DNA of 64,000 bases from Rotaria sordida. Its lineage: Eukaryota > Rotifera > Eurotatoria > Philodinida > Philodinidae. The position numbers and the translations under genes were made by a program. Shown here one piece after another: positions 48,101 through 61,258 of the stretch. The notes below the pieces were generated by a model. That model saw only the letters and a program-made list of their open reading frames with translations, did no database searches and was not told where the DNA came from. Numbering within the stretch: the first letter of the stretch is position 1; every line of letters begins with the position of its first letter. The stretch covers positions 5,972-69,971 of the forward strand of contig CAJNOL010000969.1 in assembly GCA_905250125.1 (NCBI GenBank), in the 5' to 3' direction.

Positions 48101-51100
48101 TTATCAATCAGATTTGAAAATTTTTCGTGAAAATATTCATAATAGTAGTAAAATTCATTCATTTTCAGAAATGAGTCAAATTATTCGATTAACTCATGCA
48201 CAAGTATCAAATCAAACATGGATACGAGCAATATGTCTATTGACATCCAATCAAAAAGATCAATTAAAAACAATTTTAATTACTCTCAATGATGATTTAA
48301 CTATGCAACTTGAACGAAATTCAAATAATATTGATAATGATCGAACATTAATAGATAATGTTGTTTTAGCTTATGCTCAATTTCGATGTGATCTATTAAA
48401 TGAAGAAGCTAATCGTAATATGTTATCAAATTATATTTCTGTTGCTCATCTTTCAACTGAACTTCGTGAATGGACAAAAAAAGCAAATTTGAATGTATTT
48501 AATATGTTGGAAAATATCAAACGAATTCATGATGATTTAAATCTTGCACAAAATCAAATGAAAAATTTTCCATCAGATTCTAGTTGTAGTCTTTTACCAA
48601 TTGATATAAGACCAGAAGATCTTCTTTGTCTTCTTGTACCAGAACATACTTCGATTATACAAATGATTTGTTCAAAATTCAATGATATCGAATTATTACT
48701 TTCATGTCGTATCGATAAAGTTGAACCTATGCATTTATCAGCTACACTATCATCTTTAACAGCTACCCATGGTCTATCGAGCTATATTTATCGTCATCAA
48801 ACACCAATGATATTTTTATTTGATCGGCAAAAACATATTCATTATATTCTCAATGCAACAGTCAATGTTATTCAACAATTAATCGATTTATGTATTGATC
48901 CACGAATTCAAGAAAGTCTTCTAATGAAAATTTGTACAAGTGTTAAAGAATTATTTCCTATTCAAATGGCATTAGCATTGATATTAATAATTTTGATCGA
49001 TTGGGCAGCAATAAATCTTGATGATTTCAAACAAAATCAACATTTATTAAAATTAATAACATTAAAAAATGATGAAATTGAATTATTAAACTTAAAAACA
49101 AATCTTCATCAACTTGAACAAGAAGTAAATAAATTAGAACAAGATTTAAACAAACGTCGACGTGAACGAGAAGATGCTGAATTAGAACGTCATATAGCTA
49201 CAATTGAAGATTATTTTCTTGTCGAAAATCTAGATAAAAAAGTAAATGAATATTATCAACGTGAAGAATCTGTTAAAAAAAGTATAAAGAAAAAACAAAC
49301 TGAAATAATAATAGTTAAACAAAATCTTGAACAATTAACAAATTCATATAATCATCAATTAGAACAAAAACAACAACAATGGATGATTAATCTTCTAAAT
49401 TATTTTGAAAAAATCTCTCATGTAATCAAATTATATATTATTAATTTAGGAAAACAATTTGAATCAGATATTTCAATATCAACTGATCTTAATACTCTTC
49501 TCAAAATTCCAATATCAATTGCTTATCAAAGTTTACTTGAAATAACAAAAATTTTTATTGATGATAGTCAAATTGATAGTTTACAAACAGTTATATCTGA
49601 AATATTAAATGATCTTCGATCTCATTCAATGTCTTTAGCTGAAACTGATCCTATGCATTTATTTATTTCATTCTATTGTGATATAATAAATATTTCACTT
49701 TTATCATTAAAAAATTCATCAAAAAGTTGGAAACATTATTCGAAAATATTTGAAACATCACAAATGAAATTTTATGCTGAAAATAGAAAAAAACAAAATT
49801 TATGTCAATTAAATTTATCTATACGAGAACAATGTTCTTTATTTCTTAATCAAATTCGAACAGGATATGATCAAAATGATATTATAAAAAATGCACAAGA
49901 TATAAGTAAATATATACGTTGTGAAGTAATAAAATTTGATGTTTTAATAGCTAATGAACAAAATAAACAAATTCAATATTTAATTCGAGAATTTGAACGA
50001 TTTGTTATTTATTTACTTGTTGCTGGTTGTCGTTATTTACAATTACAACGTGGAATACGTGAACCATTTGATGATCTTTTAATAGGTATAACAACTGAAA
50101 CAATCGATTTTACACAATTTCCACGTACAGAAATTGATTTACTTAATTTATTAAATCGATATGAAATGCAATTAAAAAGTCATAGTGATACACTTTTATT
50201 TCTTCCATTACATCTTAGTTTTATATTCAATTCAAATCCATTTAATCTTTTCGATCAACTTGAACGTTCACTTCAAATTTTAATACAATTTATTTTACCT
50301 TCTGTTTTTCTTATTAAACGTACATGGTCAACAATTGATAAATTACTTGAGAAAATTTCTCATATTCTAACTGATGATGAATATTTTATTCTTAATAATC
50401 TATGTCATAAATTTTTATATTTAACAGATGAATCATGTCAAATAACTGATAAAGGTGATTTTATATCTAAACAACTTCAATCGAATCTATTCGAAAGTTT
50501 ATCAAAATTAATCGATAATTTATGTGAAATATTATTAAAAAATCGATCAAATATGAAATTATTTTGTGATGATCTTAATCAACGATGGCATTTAACAATG
50601 AAAGAAATGTTTCGTAGTTTTATTAAAATACAAAAATTTCATATTCATCGACAACTTTCTTGGAATCAACGTAAAGTTAAACAAATTAATAGTTCTTTAT
50701 TTTCATCCGAAACAAATGATACACTTCGATTAGCAGATATTGAAAAAATTCTTCAACGAAAAAATACCATTCTTCAATCGATTAATTTAAATCAACGATC
50801 AAAATATTTAATGGATCTTTATTATCTTCAAACTATCTATCAATTATCAATCGGTGGTATTGATAATTTAGAATTGATCATTATGAATATGCCAATGGAA
50901 AATATGGATTATGATCTTTATTTTAAACTACTTCATTCAACACGTGAGATCTATAATTTAAGTGAAAAATTACTTCTTGAGCAAACTCTCATGAATTTTA
51001 TTCATCATAATCAACAAATTGAATCTGCTTTTAAATTACTTGAAAATATTTATCGACAAGAATATAGAATTTTTCAAGATTTTTATATTGTATCCAAAGA

Positions 51101-54100
51101 ACAAGTAGAAAATAGTTCTAATGATTTATGGAGTTCAATTGATTTTCATTCACTTGTCAAACAAGCAACAGAAGCCAATGAACGATGGCTTAATGCTGGA
51201 AAAGATTTTGTACAATTACGTCGAAAAATTCGAACAAAAAATGAAGCTTATGTTCAAAAAGCCAAACGAAAATTGGTTGATTTTGGACGAAGTGTTATTT
51301 CATTCTTCTCTTTGAATTCAAGTATATCTACTCATAATGATCTTGATGAATGTTTTGCATTATTACTTCAAGAAATTCTCTGGTATATGCAATCACAACA
51401 ACAAGGTATTCATCGAATTTTTACTATGGCAGATCAAGGTGAATTACATAAAGTAATCGATCTACATAAACGCTATCAATCATCACTTAATCTTGCACCA
51501 TTGAATAAAGAATTATTTCCTATATCTGAAAATATATTTCTTTTACAAATCGAACGTTTGAACAAACATTTGAACGAAATTTATATTTTATTTTGGGATT
51601 CAAATAAACAAAAATCTCCATGTCTTACTTTAACCATCTCATTGAACAAGGCATTAACAAAGATTCACATTGTTCTTGGAACAGAAATAACACAGTTGGC
51701 CATTAATATCTTTGATATTAGTGGCATGAAAATGAGATGGTCAACACTTGTTGATAGTCGAATACCATATCATGTAATTAATAATTTGAAGTTAACGTGT
51801 CAACCACTTTATCAAAAATATTGCTTCATAGCAAATGGTGTTGCAAGTGACCTGAACATATCAAAGATTCTATCAATTGATGATTTACAACATAGTTTCC
51901 GTGAATTAGAAGAACAGCTCACTGTTCAAAATCAACAAAATAAAGAAGAAGAAGAATTTCGATCATTATCCATTACTCGAGCAATTCAAATATTGGCCAA
52001 TCATATGAAAGAAATTCTTTCTATGATAAATTGCTCAAAACCAGGTCCAAATGATTTATCATCTCCTTCGAATATCTATCATCTATTCATGCAATTACCA
52101 CAAGTCGATATACTAAAGAAAATTCTCGATCTATTAGAAATCAAAGAATTTGCATCAATTTCACCACTAATACAATTCGTTCATGATGATGATCCAGCAA
52201 TAAGACTCGATTTCCAGTATGTACAAACTTATTCAATGGAAGCAGCGTTTAGTTCAAGTCGACATTGTCTATTAGATGCCAAAGCTCAATTACAACATTT
52301 CATCAATAATTTACACTTGAATCGAGTACATCTGGTTCTAACTTATGCATGGGCTAATGCTCTTTCGACTCATGGATCTTCAGATACTCAACAAGGATTT
52401 TCTGCTATGTTGAATGAATGTACACAGCTGAGTCAAATACCAATGGAAAATAATCAAGAAAATTTTCAACATTTAAATGAATGTCGACGAATACTGAAAG
52501 ATGCACAACGAATCTTTCGAACAATTAAGCGAACATCGAATAATTGGATTGAAATCAAACGTCTCATAAGTTTATCATCCTTACCTATCGAAGATGATCT
52601 TACTACGGCATTTATTCATTCTGAAATGAGTCGTGATGCTCATTTATGGTTGATCGAAACAATGAGTGATGATAATACATCAACTAGTCTAACATGTCAT
52701 CCAAAAAGAGCTATCCTTGATTTTGGTAGTACACTCAGTGGTATTCATCAGCGATTGACTCAACGTATATTTATTCATAATCATACTGATCGAGATTTGA
52801 ACTTACGAGTCGATCGAACTGTTACGGATGAATCTGCATTCGATGTGACGAATGAAAATGTACAAGTTAATGCCGGTCATATGTTTGAATTTGAAATATT
52901 CTTAAGACCACCGACAACGATTGGCTCATTCAATGAAAATTGGAATCTTCTTATCGATAATACAATTACTCTTTCGAATGTCATTCAACCTCAAATTCAA
53001 ATTGTCGAGATCGATGTCGAAAAATCAGCTGATACCATTGATTTTGGTTTTGTAGCCTGTAGTAATAATCGAATCGAGAAAACAATCGATCTGAAAAATG
53101 TTCTAACATGTCCTGTACGTATAAAGTCACAATTACAAGCAACTGAAATCAATCAACGACAATCTCATTTGCTTATCCTCAACAATGAATTTGATTTACC
53201 AGCTAATTCAATTTTACCTTTTGGTATCGCACTTGAACCAACAGATAATATCGAAGAAGATATCGATGCAGATGTTTGTCTGGCGATCAATTCAGCTAAA
53301 AATCTCAAATGGATCAAAGTACTTGCACATGTTCGATGTTTACATCTCGCAGTGATCTATCAAGGTCGTACTTATATTGAAAAAAATTCATTAGATCGAG
53401 TATTGATTGATGATTTCTACAAGGGTGAGAAACGTATCATTTCTATGGAATTTCGAAATGATGGGCCAATCGAATATACACTTCGTCTTTCCTCGACTAA
53501 GCTCACTCTTACAATGACTGAAGTCAATCTACCTGTAAACACGACGAAAACAATTCCAATTGAAATACAAATGTCTACAAATCTTCATCAAGAATTTGTA
53601 CTCTTCATTCATTTTGTTAATAACAAACGTCAATGTCAATTGACATTTGACTGTCAAACAGCTGAAGCTAAATTGACCTATTCAACACGCATATCTGATA
53701 TTAAGCATATTATCACTATAGGCCAATCGGCTCAAATGCAACAAATCTGGAATGCAGATCGTCATCAATTACTACCTATTGAACATGAAATTACATTCAC
53801 GAATGCGAGCAAAGCTGCTGCTACTTTGAGCTACAAACGCATTGTATCAACACAAGATCCTCGGATGCCTTTAGCATCACAGTTTCATATCGAACCTGAC
53901 AATCTTACTATTCCACCACAATCGAAAGTTCCCGTACGCTTTCTCTACTATCCTGTTGATTTGGGAAAGTTCGATATTCAAGCAGAAGTACAAACAAATA
54001 CTTCCATCGATCCGATTAGTATTCCATATTATGTTGAGTTTCAAACGCCGATCTTACAAACGATACCACGAACTGTGATCGATATTGGATTAATACAAAC

Positions 54101-57100
54101 TGGCAAAATCTTCAAAGAAAACATGCTGATCATAAAAAACATTGGACAAAAAGAACTTCGCTTTACCATATCGGATCCTCTTCGACCAAAACCATTTGTT
54201 AAAGTAGCCGCTTTACAAGAATCATCAGCTAATTCAACACCTTCATCAATTAATCAAACTCTACGAGTCAATCCCAATCAACAACGCTCATTTAGTATTA
54301 TGATCGAATGTGATGTAATCGACAATAATTTCATGTCAGAGATCATTGTACTTGTTGAATTCGAACTAATAAGTATATGTGATCCAGTAATCGATATCAA
54401 TGGGACACTAATCAATCGCACTGTAACGATAGTTGTCGTTGGGCATACATTACCATTACGTGACTTTGCCTTACCGAAAGATCTCAACCCTAATTTATGG
54501 TGCGGACTTGAATTGTTGCCTTCATCCTGGTTGTATCAACTTTGTCGAGAATATATAATTCATAGTTCCTATACTCCATTAGTGGCACTCACAGCCATTG
54601 CTCATGTCTGCGGATCACAAAATACGAAAGACTCATTACCAAAGACCAAGGATGAATGGTCTATGTTCTGCACGAATCTCACTGATAATAGACAGCGAAC
54701 TAATAAGAATTTGCTTACACTTGATTTGTTCAGCAATGAAACTACTGTGAGCACAGCCATTGACACATTAATCCCACTACTTCGATCTTCATTTACAAAC
54801 TATCGATCATTCTTTCATCATTCAAGTTTATTTTATCGTTCGTTTTCAAATAATGAATCTATTCGACTTCAGCTTTTTGCTGTAATAAATTCTGCTGCGA
54901 ATATCGACGAAGCCTGTGTAATGCAGAGCTATTCATCGAAACTCTGGAATATCTACGAGAAGTGTTCATCTGATGATGCCTTTCGACAAGCCATCGAGTT
55001 CGTACATCAATGTATTAGTAACGATTGTGCTATACCAGAGAATATCCGTATTTTTACCAAATTCATCCATCAGGTAGTTCAGCCTTCAGCAACAATCGAT
55101 GTTGCACAACACTTGTTGACCTTGGTTCCATCCGTGAGTTCTTTTGGTGAACTGATCACGATGTCTGTCAATCCATCATATCTCAAATTAGCTTTACTCT
55201 TTGCACATATAAATGATCGTGTAAAAGAAGTAGTAATCAAACTGACCAACAATGATTGGCAAGCATTACTTGACCTACATTTGATTCTGATCAGACAACA
55301 AAGTCCTATATCAGTGCAACGATCATTACTTGAAGCAGTGAAAGGCATGCATACGTTGTGGAACTCACTGGACGCAAATATTAAATCCGATTTACTTGCA
55401 CCACTCTTTATTGATTACACACAGTTTATTCCAATTCTTAAACAAGCGTCGGACAAGCAGAGAGTCCAATTAAACGATCTGTTGACAGTAACAGAAATGA
55501 TTCTTAAACGCTTTGAACCATCACAACCATTTTACTCCATTCAGAACGTTTTCAAAGAGATCTATTATTATGAAATCTCTAGAGCACTATGTTCTTTTCA
55601 TTATCTGCCTTACCCACCACCCACCCATCTCATTTCACAAATTCTTGAATTTCGACGGACACTAATTGGTGATGTGAAAAATCCTATGATTCATACAGGT
55701 AATAACGAGACATTCTGTGATATACTTCGTCAGCTTGTCTTAGTCACTGCCTCTCAATGGACTTCCATCAAGAAAGCAATCAGCGTTGCCTATCGTCTGC
55801 TTTGTAATATAGGTGACAAACATACGACTCTGGCATCTGTTATTACTCAAGTTCTTTATCTTCTCGATATCCTCAATCCTGACAAAAATTGGTATTCTAT
55901 CAGACAACTGTACATGCATCTCTATTCGACACCAACATGGGAAACAATCCTCAAGTTTGTTGACGTTCTTCACTGTCACCAAGAAGTTGTTCATCTTACA
56001 CAAGCACTGACTAATGCCACTGCAGAAGAAACAATGGCTGAAATGATCTTAAAACTTTGTCGTCTTGTCTTAACAAACGACGAACTGAAGTCGCTCAATG
56101 TACATGAATCTTCGATTCATCAACTTTCATCGAACATATCATCATCATCGTCATCAACTGACTTCTTTGAACGAATTCAGTCTCTTACTCCACCAACAAT
56201 GCAACAGAAAATTCATGCTTATCGAACTTTACTGCGCCTATCATCTCATTCGACGCTGGACGAAGAAAGTCAACATCTTCTATTCAATAACATTGTTCCA
56301 TCATGGTTGACATTGTTTGATATTAATTATGCCAAATCTCTTCGATTTTTCAGCGTTATATCGTCTATTTTGATGTCATTTATTGGTCTGGTGTCGACCA
56401 GAGACATTGCCTTTGGTCAACAACTTTATACAACGAGTCTAGCATCAGCACTTTGTATTCTTTCAAACTGTCGTCAAAATACTCGTGAAGTATTCGCCGC
56501 CAGCTCATCAGTTGTATCTACAATCACTTTTTCATCCATTCTCGCAGCTATTCGTGAAGCTCTTACCAAACGTACTTGTATTCGTCAAATCCCACCATCA
56601 AACACCGAACAGGCAATGTCTGCTTCATCCTCAGTACCACGAACAGTACTCACTAGAATGACATCAATCGAATGTCCTTATTCTGATGAGACACTAACAA
56701 AAATGGAAATATCAGTATTGAATTATATTAAAAATCTTTCTCGATCATCGATTGTCTTTGTAGAATCTCATACTGTTCGTGATATTGTCGATGCAGCACT
56801 TATCACTCGAACACAGGTTACTCAGTGGTATGCGAATTTTATCACTTTCAATGTTCTTGTGCACTATCGATCGAATTCAAATGACTCAAATCAAATCAAA
56901 GTTGGTCATGATATTGTTCAATACGGTCTTCAGCTATTCCGTGATCTTTTTATTGCAAGAAAAATTCTTGAACCTACTTTTGCTCATGTTGGTGTTCGAT
57001 TTTTGATGAAAGACTTAGTACAACTAGAAAAAAGTCTACTTTCGTTAGCTCTCGAAAAGTATCCAATGATGCGAAAGGTTCTACGTCAATTGAATGTTGA

Positions 57101-60100
57101 TGTCAGTCGAATCAAAGTTGATTTCAAACCTCCTTCAAATTCTATTGCTCCGAAAGGTAGATCTTCGAATAAATCGAAATTCGATATTCTTCAACAAATA
57201 AATACTACCCCCGAACCTACGGGACCGACAAGTGGATCTGCACCCGTTATCAGCAATAACGACGATGCACCAATATCATTCGATGATTGGGAACGTGCAA
57301 TACGAACAAACAATGATGAACAGGTACAAGATGCTATGAAATTGGCAAAGAAAAAACAAGAAAAGAAACTAAAATCAAAGAAAAAGCAACTTGTCAATTC
57401 AAATCTTCAAACAAGTGTTCAGAATTTAGCAACTGGAATGTTAAATCAAAATACGAATACAACAGAAGTTATTCCTACAAGTGGTGGAGCAAGTCAAAGT
57501 GAGATATCTCCAGTCGATATGGATTCAAATCAAGAGATCAGTCTTGATCTACAAATGAAAGCCATGCACGAACATTTGCAAAAACAACCGAATCTGGTCG
57601 AAATGTATGAAAAAGCCGATTCCAAAGTTGCTTCAACTGTACCCGATGGAAAACTTGACAATCGTTCTGCTCTAAAGCCATCAGAACAGCACCAACAATG
57701 GACTTATCAATTACTTGTTGAAGTACCAGCCATTTCACGAATGATTGATCTCATCGTACAAGAATTTCGTTCTCATTGGGAAAAACTCGATCTTCTTGAT
57801 GAACATGAAATTCGCTGGTGTATCATGATTGATAATTCAGGTTCAATGAGTGTTCACCGAAATGCCATTTATGAAGCTCTCGTCATTATCATGGAATTAT
57901 TACGTAAACTTGAAAGTAAATTCGCTGTTGCTCGATTCGGTACACGAACTAATCAGAAAATTTTGAAAAATCTCGATGATCTTTTTACCAATCAAGATGG
58001 ACAATATGTTCTTGAAGCATTGACCTTCGACGAAGGGACGTATCCTGCAACAGGATTAGCACGTATTGCTGATCGAGTCTTTCCAGTTGTAGAATCAGAG
58101 AAATCATCAACTACAATTGTGCATCGTCTTGTACTTATGATTACCGATGGTTTAACGCAGGAACGAGATGATGCCAGTTATTCTCATACAATTACAAAAA
58201 ATAAAATCGATCTTGGTTTTATGTTCATCGAAACAGTCGATCAGAATAGCAGTCAAGTTCTGCTTAAAGGTTTGACACAAGCACAGAGCTGTATTCTCAA
58301 AGCAAACAACATTACTGAGCTTCCTCTCAAAGTACCTCAACTCATGCATGAAATGATCAAAGCTTGTCTAACAAAAACATCTTCATCATCATCAGAACAA
58401 GCTATGAAAGAATTACCAGTGATAAATATCAGAGTACCGACTATCAATGATGTTATGCTTCTTCAAGATATTGCTACTGAAAAACAATCTTACGTTGCAG
58501 CTAGTCCAAATTCATACACAATTAGTAGTCCAACAGTCAACATTCCAAAATTAGCTCAAGTAAGTGAATACATGAAGTTCGATTACTTAAACAGTATTCA
58601 AGTCCTTTAAAAAATGAAGAATTTTGATAGAGAAATGAGCATACTCAGTATATTGAAGTCAAATAGTGCGACTGAGATTATATGCTCTATAAAGATTGAG
58701 TGATCCTTTCTTTTTAATCATCTGGGGTTCAGATAGAATTTAATCCATTGACTTCTTATCTTTTTGTTTAGATTCGATCACAATTAACGAGTTATTTATC
58801 ACGCTCCAGCGAATACACCGATTATGCATCACATGCTGTTGATTTACTTCGTCAATACTACCACGCACTCAAACTCACATCTGCTATGCAAGATATAGAA
58901 AAGAAATGGATCAGTGATGAATATCGTTTTTCAGGTTTGATCGATGATCTATCGACTGTCCTTGGTGATCTTGTCTTTCCATTTAATAAATTTACACGTC
59001 GCCGAGCAGCACTACGTGGTTCATCACTATATTTACCTGGTCTAATCAAAGCGATGACTACTGAATGGAGTTACAAGAAAATTTTCAGTGCCAAATTGGC
59101 AGGTGGTAAACGAGATCATGCAATGTGTCTTGTCATTGATGTTTCAACTTCTATGTTCGGTACACTTAGCATTGGTACAATTCATACAATTGTCGTACTT
59201 ATTGCTGCTTTGCGTAAACTCAGCCTAGAGAATTTTGGCATCATAGTGTTTGGTCAAAATGTTCGATTGATTAAGACCAGTGAACAAGCCTGGGATGCCA
59301 CATGTATCTACACGTTGATTCAACAGTTACGTTTTGATCGAGATGATGACACTAAGGATGCAGATGCCATTGAGGTCGCCATCGATCTTCTTGATCAATG
59401 TTCAGTTCGAGGTGAGAAAAGAATTTTTATTTTAACTGATGGTTATGGTAATTGTGGAAGTCGACTATCGATGGTACAACAACGTGCTGAAGATCATAGT
59501 ATTGATCTGATTGCCATGGCAGTTGGCATCGATCAAACCAATCTCAAATTAGTCTACAAACGATATTTACAATGTGCTACACCATATGGATTACCAAAAG
59601 CATTGCGAGCTCTCTTCGAAAATGAAACTCAATTATTTTCACTCGAATGGCCATCAAACATGAATACGGATGGTAACAACACTGATAATTCTACTAGTAC
59701 AATAGATAGTCTATTTGATGATATCAAATCGAAGAAGATCTTCGGAGAATTAATTCAAGATTTAGCCGGTCAACGTGATTTGATGTTAATCAACAGTGGC
59801 CAACCACCATCGAATATGACTGTTGATATTTGTTTCTGTCTCGATTGTACCGGAAGTATGTCACGGTGGTTATCGGCAGCTAAAGATCAAATGAAAAGCA
59901 TCGTCGAAGGTATCACCAAATTGATTGAAAAAGAATATCCATCACTCAAATTACAATTACGTTTTGCTATTGTTGGTTATCGTGATATTGGTGATCAACC
60001 ACAATTCTTCACTCAAGATTTCACTGATAATACTAATCAAGTAATTACTTTTCTTAATACGTTAACAGCAAGTGGTGGTGATGATCTACCTGAAGATGTA

Positions 60101-61258
60101 CTTGGTGCACTTGATTCTTGTTTAACTTTGACAAATTGGAGTAATACCAACGCTCGTTTTATTGTTCTCATCACTGATGCACCTGGCCATGGACCAGAAC
60201 TAAATGATAATCTCAGCATTGATCGACATCCTCAAGTAAGGAATCTAACTGTCGTGTTTTTGTTTTACTTAAATCATCTTTTAAGATTCAAATGTAGTCA
60301 GTTCGAAGGGAAAATCTAATGAGATCCATGGTTGTGTTATTATTCTAGTTCATATTTGATAAGAAGACTCGCTCACTGTTTTTAGTACAATAGAGGAGTG
60401 ATTTATCTGATTTCCTATTTTTAGGGAGCCGGTACACACACAGTGAACAGTATTTGTGATCGTCTTTTAAAAAAAGATGCAGAAATCGATCTCATGTTTT
60501 GCCGCATAAAACCAAAAGCAACCGCTAAAATGGAAAAAGCATTTCAGACCCATTATGATGTTCAAAAGGACGAAACAGGCAAAGTATTCACCACAATTCA
60601 GCTATTCGATGATAAACAACAAGAAACACAATCGTTTCATTTCGTCTTTGTGCTTGATGAATCAGGTTCGATGACCGGTGAATGGAACTCTTTGCAATCT
60701 GCTTATGTCGCATTTTTGACACGACGTAATGATGATCAAGGTGGAGATGATCATTTTACTGTTGTTCAATTTGATTCTAATGCACGAATTATTTGTCAGC
60801 AACAAAGTCTTGCAAATACACCTCGTTCTCTATCTATGAATGGTGGTGGTACAGATTATTGTCAAGGTTTAAATAAAGCTGACCAAGCAATTGCTGCTGA
60901 TCATACAGCCTCAACGGTCGTGATGATTTTTATGTCAGACGGTGGTGATTGCAGTGGAGGAGATCCTGTAGCACTCATACGTCAATTCAAACAGAATTAT
61001 GAAACTAATCATAAATTCGTCTGTCATACAGTTGGCTTCGGATCTGGAATCGCTCAAGGAAGCAACGAAGCACAATTACTTCAAAATATGGCCTCAGTCA
61101 GTGGTGGTCGAGCCTATTCAGCATTGACGGGTGCTGAACTTCAGACTGTATTCAATCATATTGCGGCGAACAGTACGACGAGTGATGCACTTATCGAACG
61201 TTTCTCGGCTATTTTAGCACAAAATATAAGCATTAAAATTATGGTCGATTATCTTTGA
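33191..61258 (+). CDS. Giant midasin-like six-AAA protein with ASH modules and four VWA domains
   Basis: Exons 33191-33397, 34183-34325, 35173-36880, 36882-58559, 58772-60235 and 60425-61258 join in phase, except for one surplus A in the A7 run 36875-36881, to about 8,680 residues. Residues 1-800: helical. Six AAA modules follow: Walker A GSTGVGKS (826), GAEGCGKS (1289), GPAAVGKT (1607), defective GPTSCKT (1921), GPPGIGKT (2605), degenerate GDICSRKS (2957); acidic Walker B in modules 1, 3 and 5 (Phe-Asp-Glu, Ala-Asp-Glu). AAA4 carries a ~390-residue insertion with four DDGF motifs. A long helical linker with coiled coil (about 4750-4850) leads to four ASH/Hydin-like beta modules (about 5960-6540). 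Four VWA domains have DNSGSMS, DVSTSMF, DCTGSMS and DESGSMT. AAA ring plus VWA is the plan of midasin, which strips assembly factors from ribosomes; ASH modules and extra VWAs are not part of it. Function here is unknown. AATAAA at 61353. Confidence 0.8.
33398..34182 (+). other. Intron 1 of the giant gene
   Basis: GTATGA...TTTAG, 785 bp. It contains an open stretch near 33834-33930 (Met-Lys-Glu-Phe-Val-Leu-Lys-Val) bounded by AG and GT that could be an alternative exon, but nothing identifies it as coding. Intron 2 (34326-35172, 847 bp) has no visible features. Both are much longer than the 54-68 bp introns of neighbouring genes. Confidence 0.6.
40578..41800 (+). other. AAA4 module with Asp/Tyr-rich insertion in the giant protein
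   Basis: The Walker A region reads Ile-Gly-Pro-Thr-Ser-Cys-Lys-Thr, one residue short and lacking the glycine before lysine. Between it and the Walker B-like Ile-Leu-Phe-Leu-Glu-Asp-Leu-Asp (about 41763) lie some 390 residues. The second half of the insertion is low-complexity, rich in Asp, Ser, Tyr and Thr, and contains the tetrapeptide DDGF four times (about 41188, 41275, 41348 and 41440), each preceded by Phe, Ile or Leu. The repeats look like short linear motifs for a binding partner. Confidence 0.75.
52700..54440 (+). other. ASH/Hydin-like beta modules in the giant protein
   Basis: Four consecutive segments have the alternating-strand pattern of ASPM-SPD2-Hydin modules. Typical starts are Ala-Ile-Leu-Asp-Phe-Gly-Ser-Thr (52713), Thr-Ile-Asp-Phe-Gly-Phe-Val (53037) and Val-Ile-Asp-Ile-Gly-Leu-Ile-Gln-Thr-Gly (54079), followed by Asn-x-x-x strands and a Pro/Phe-rich third strand. 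These modules are known from ciliary, centrosomal and flagellar proteins. Their presence next to an AAA ring is unexpected. The assignment is by pattern only. Confidence 0.6.
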
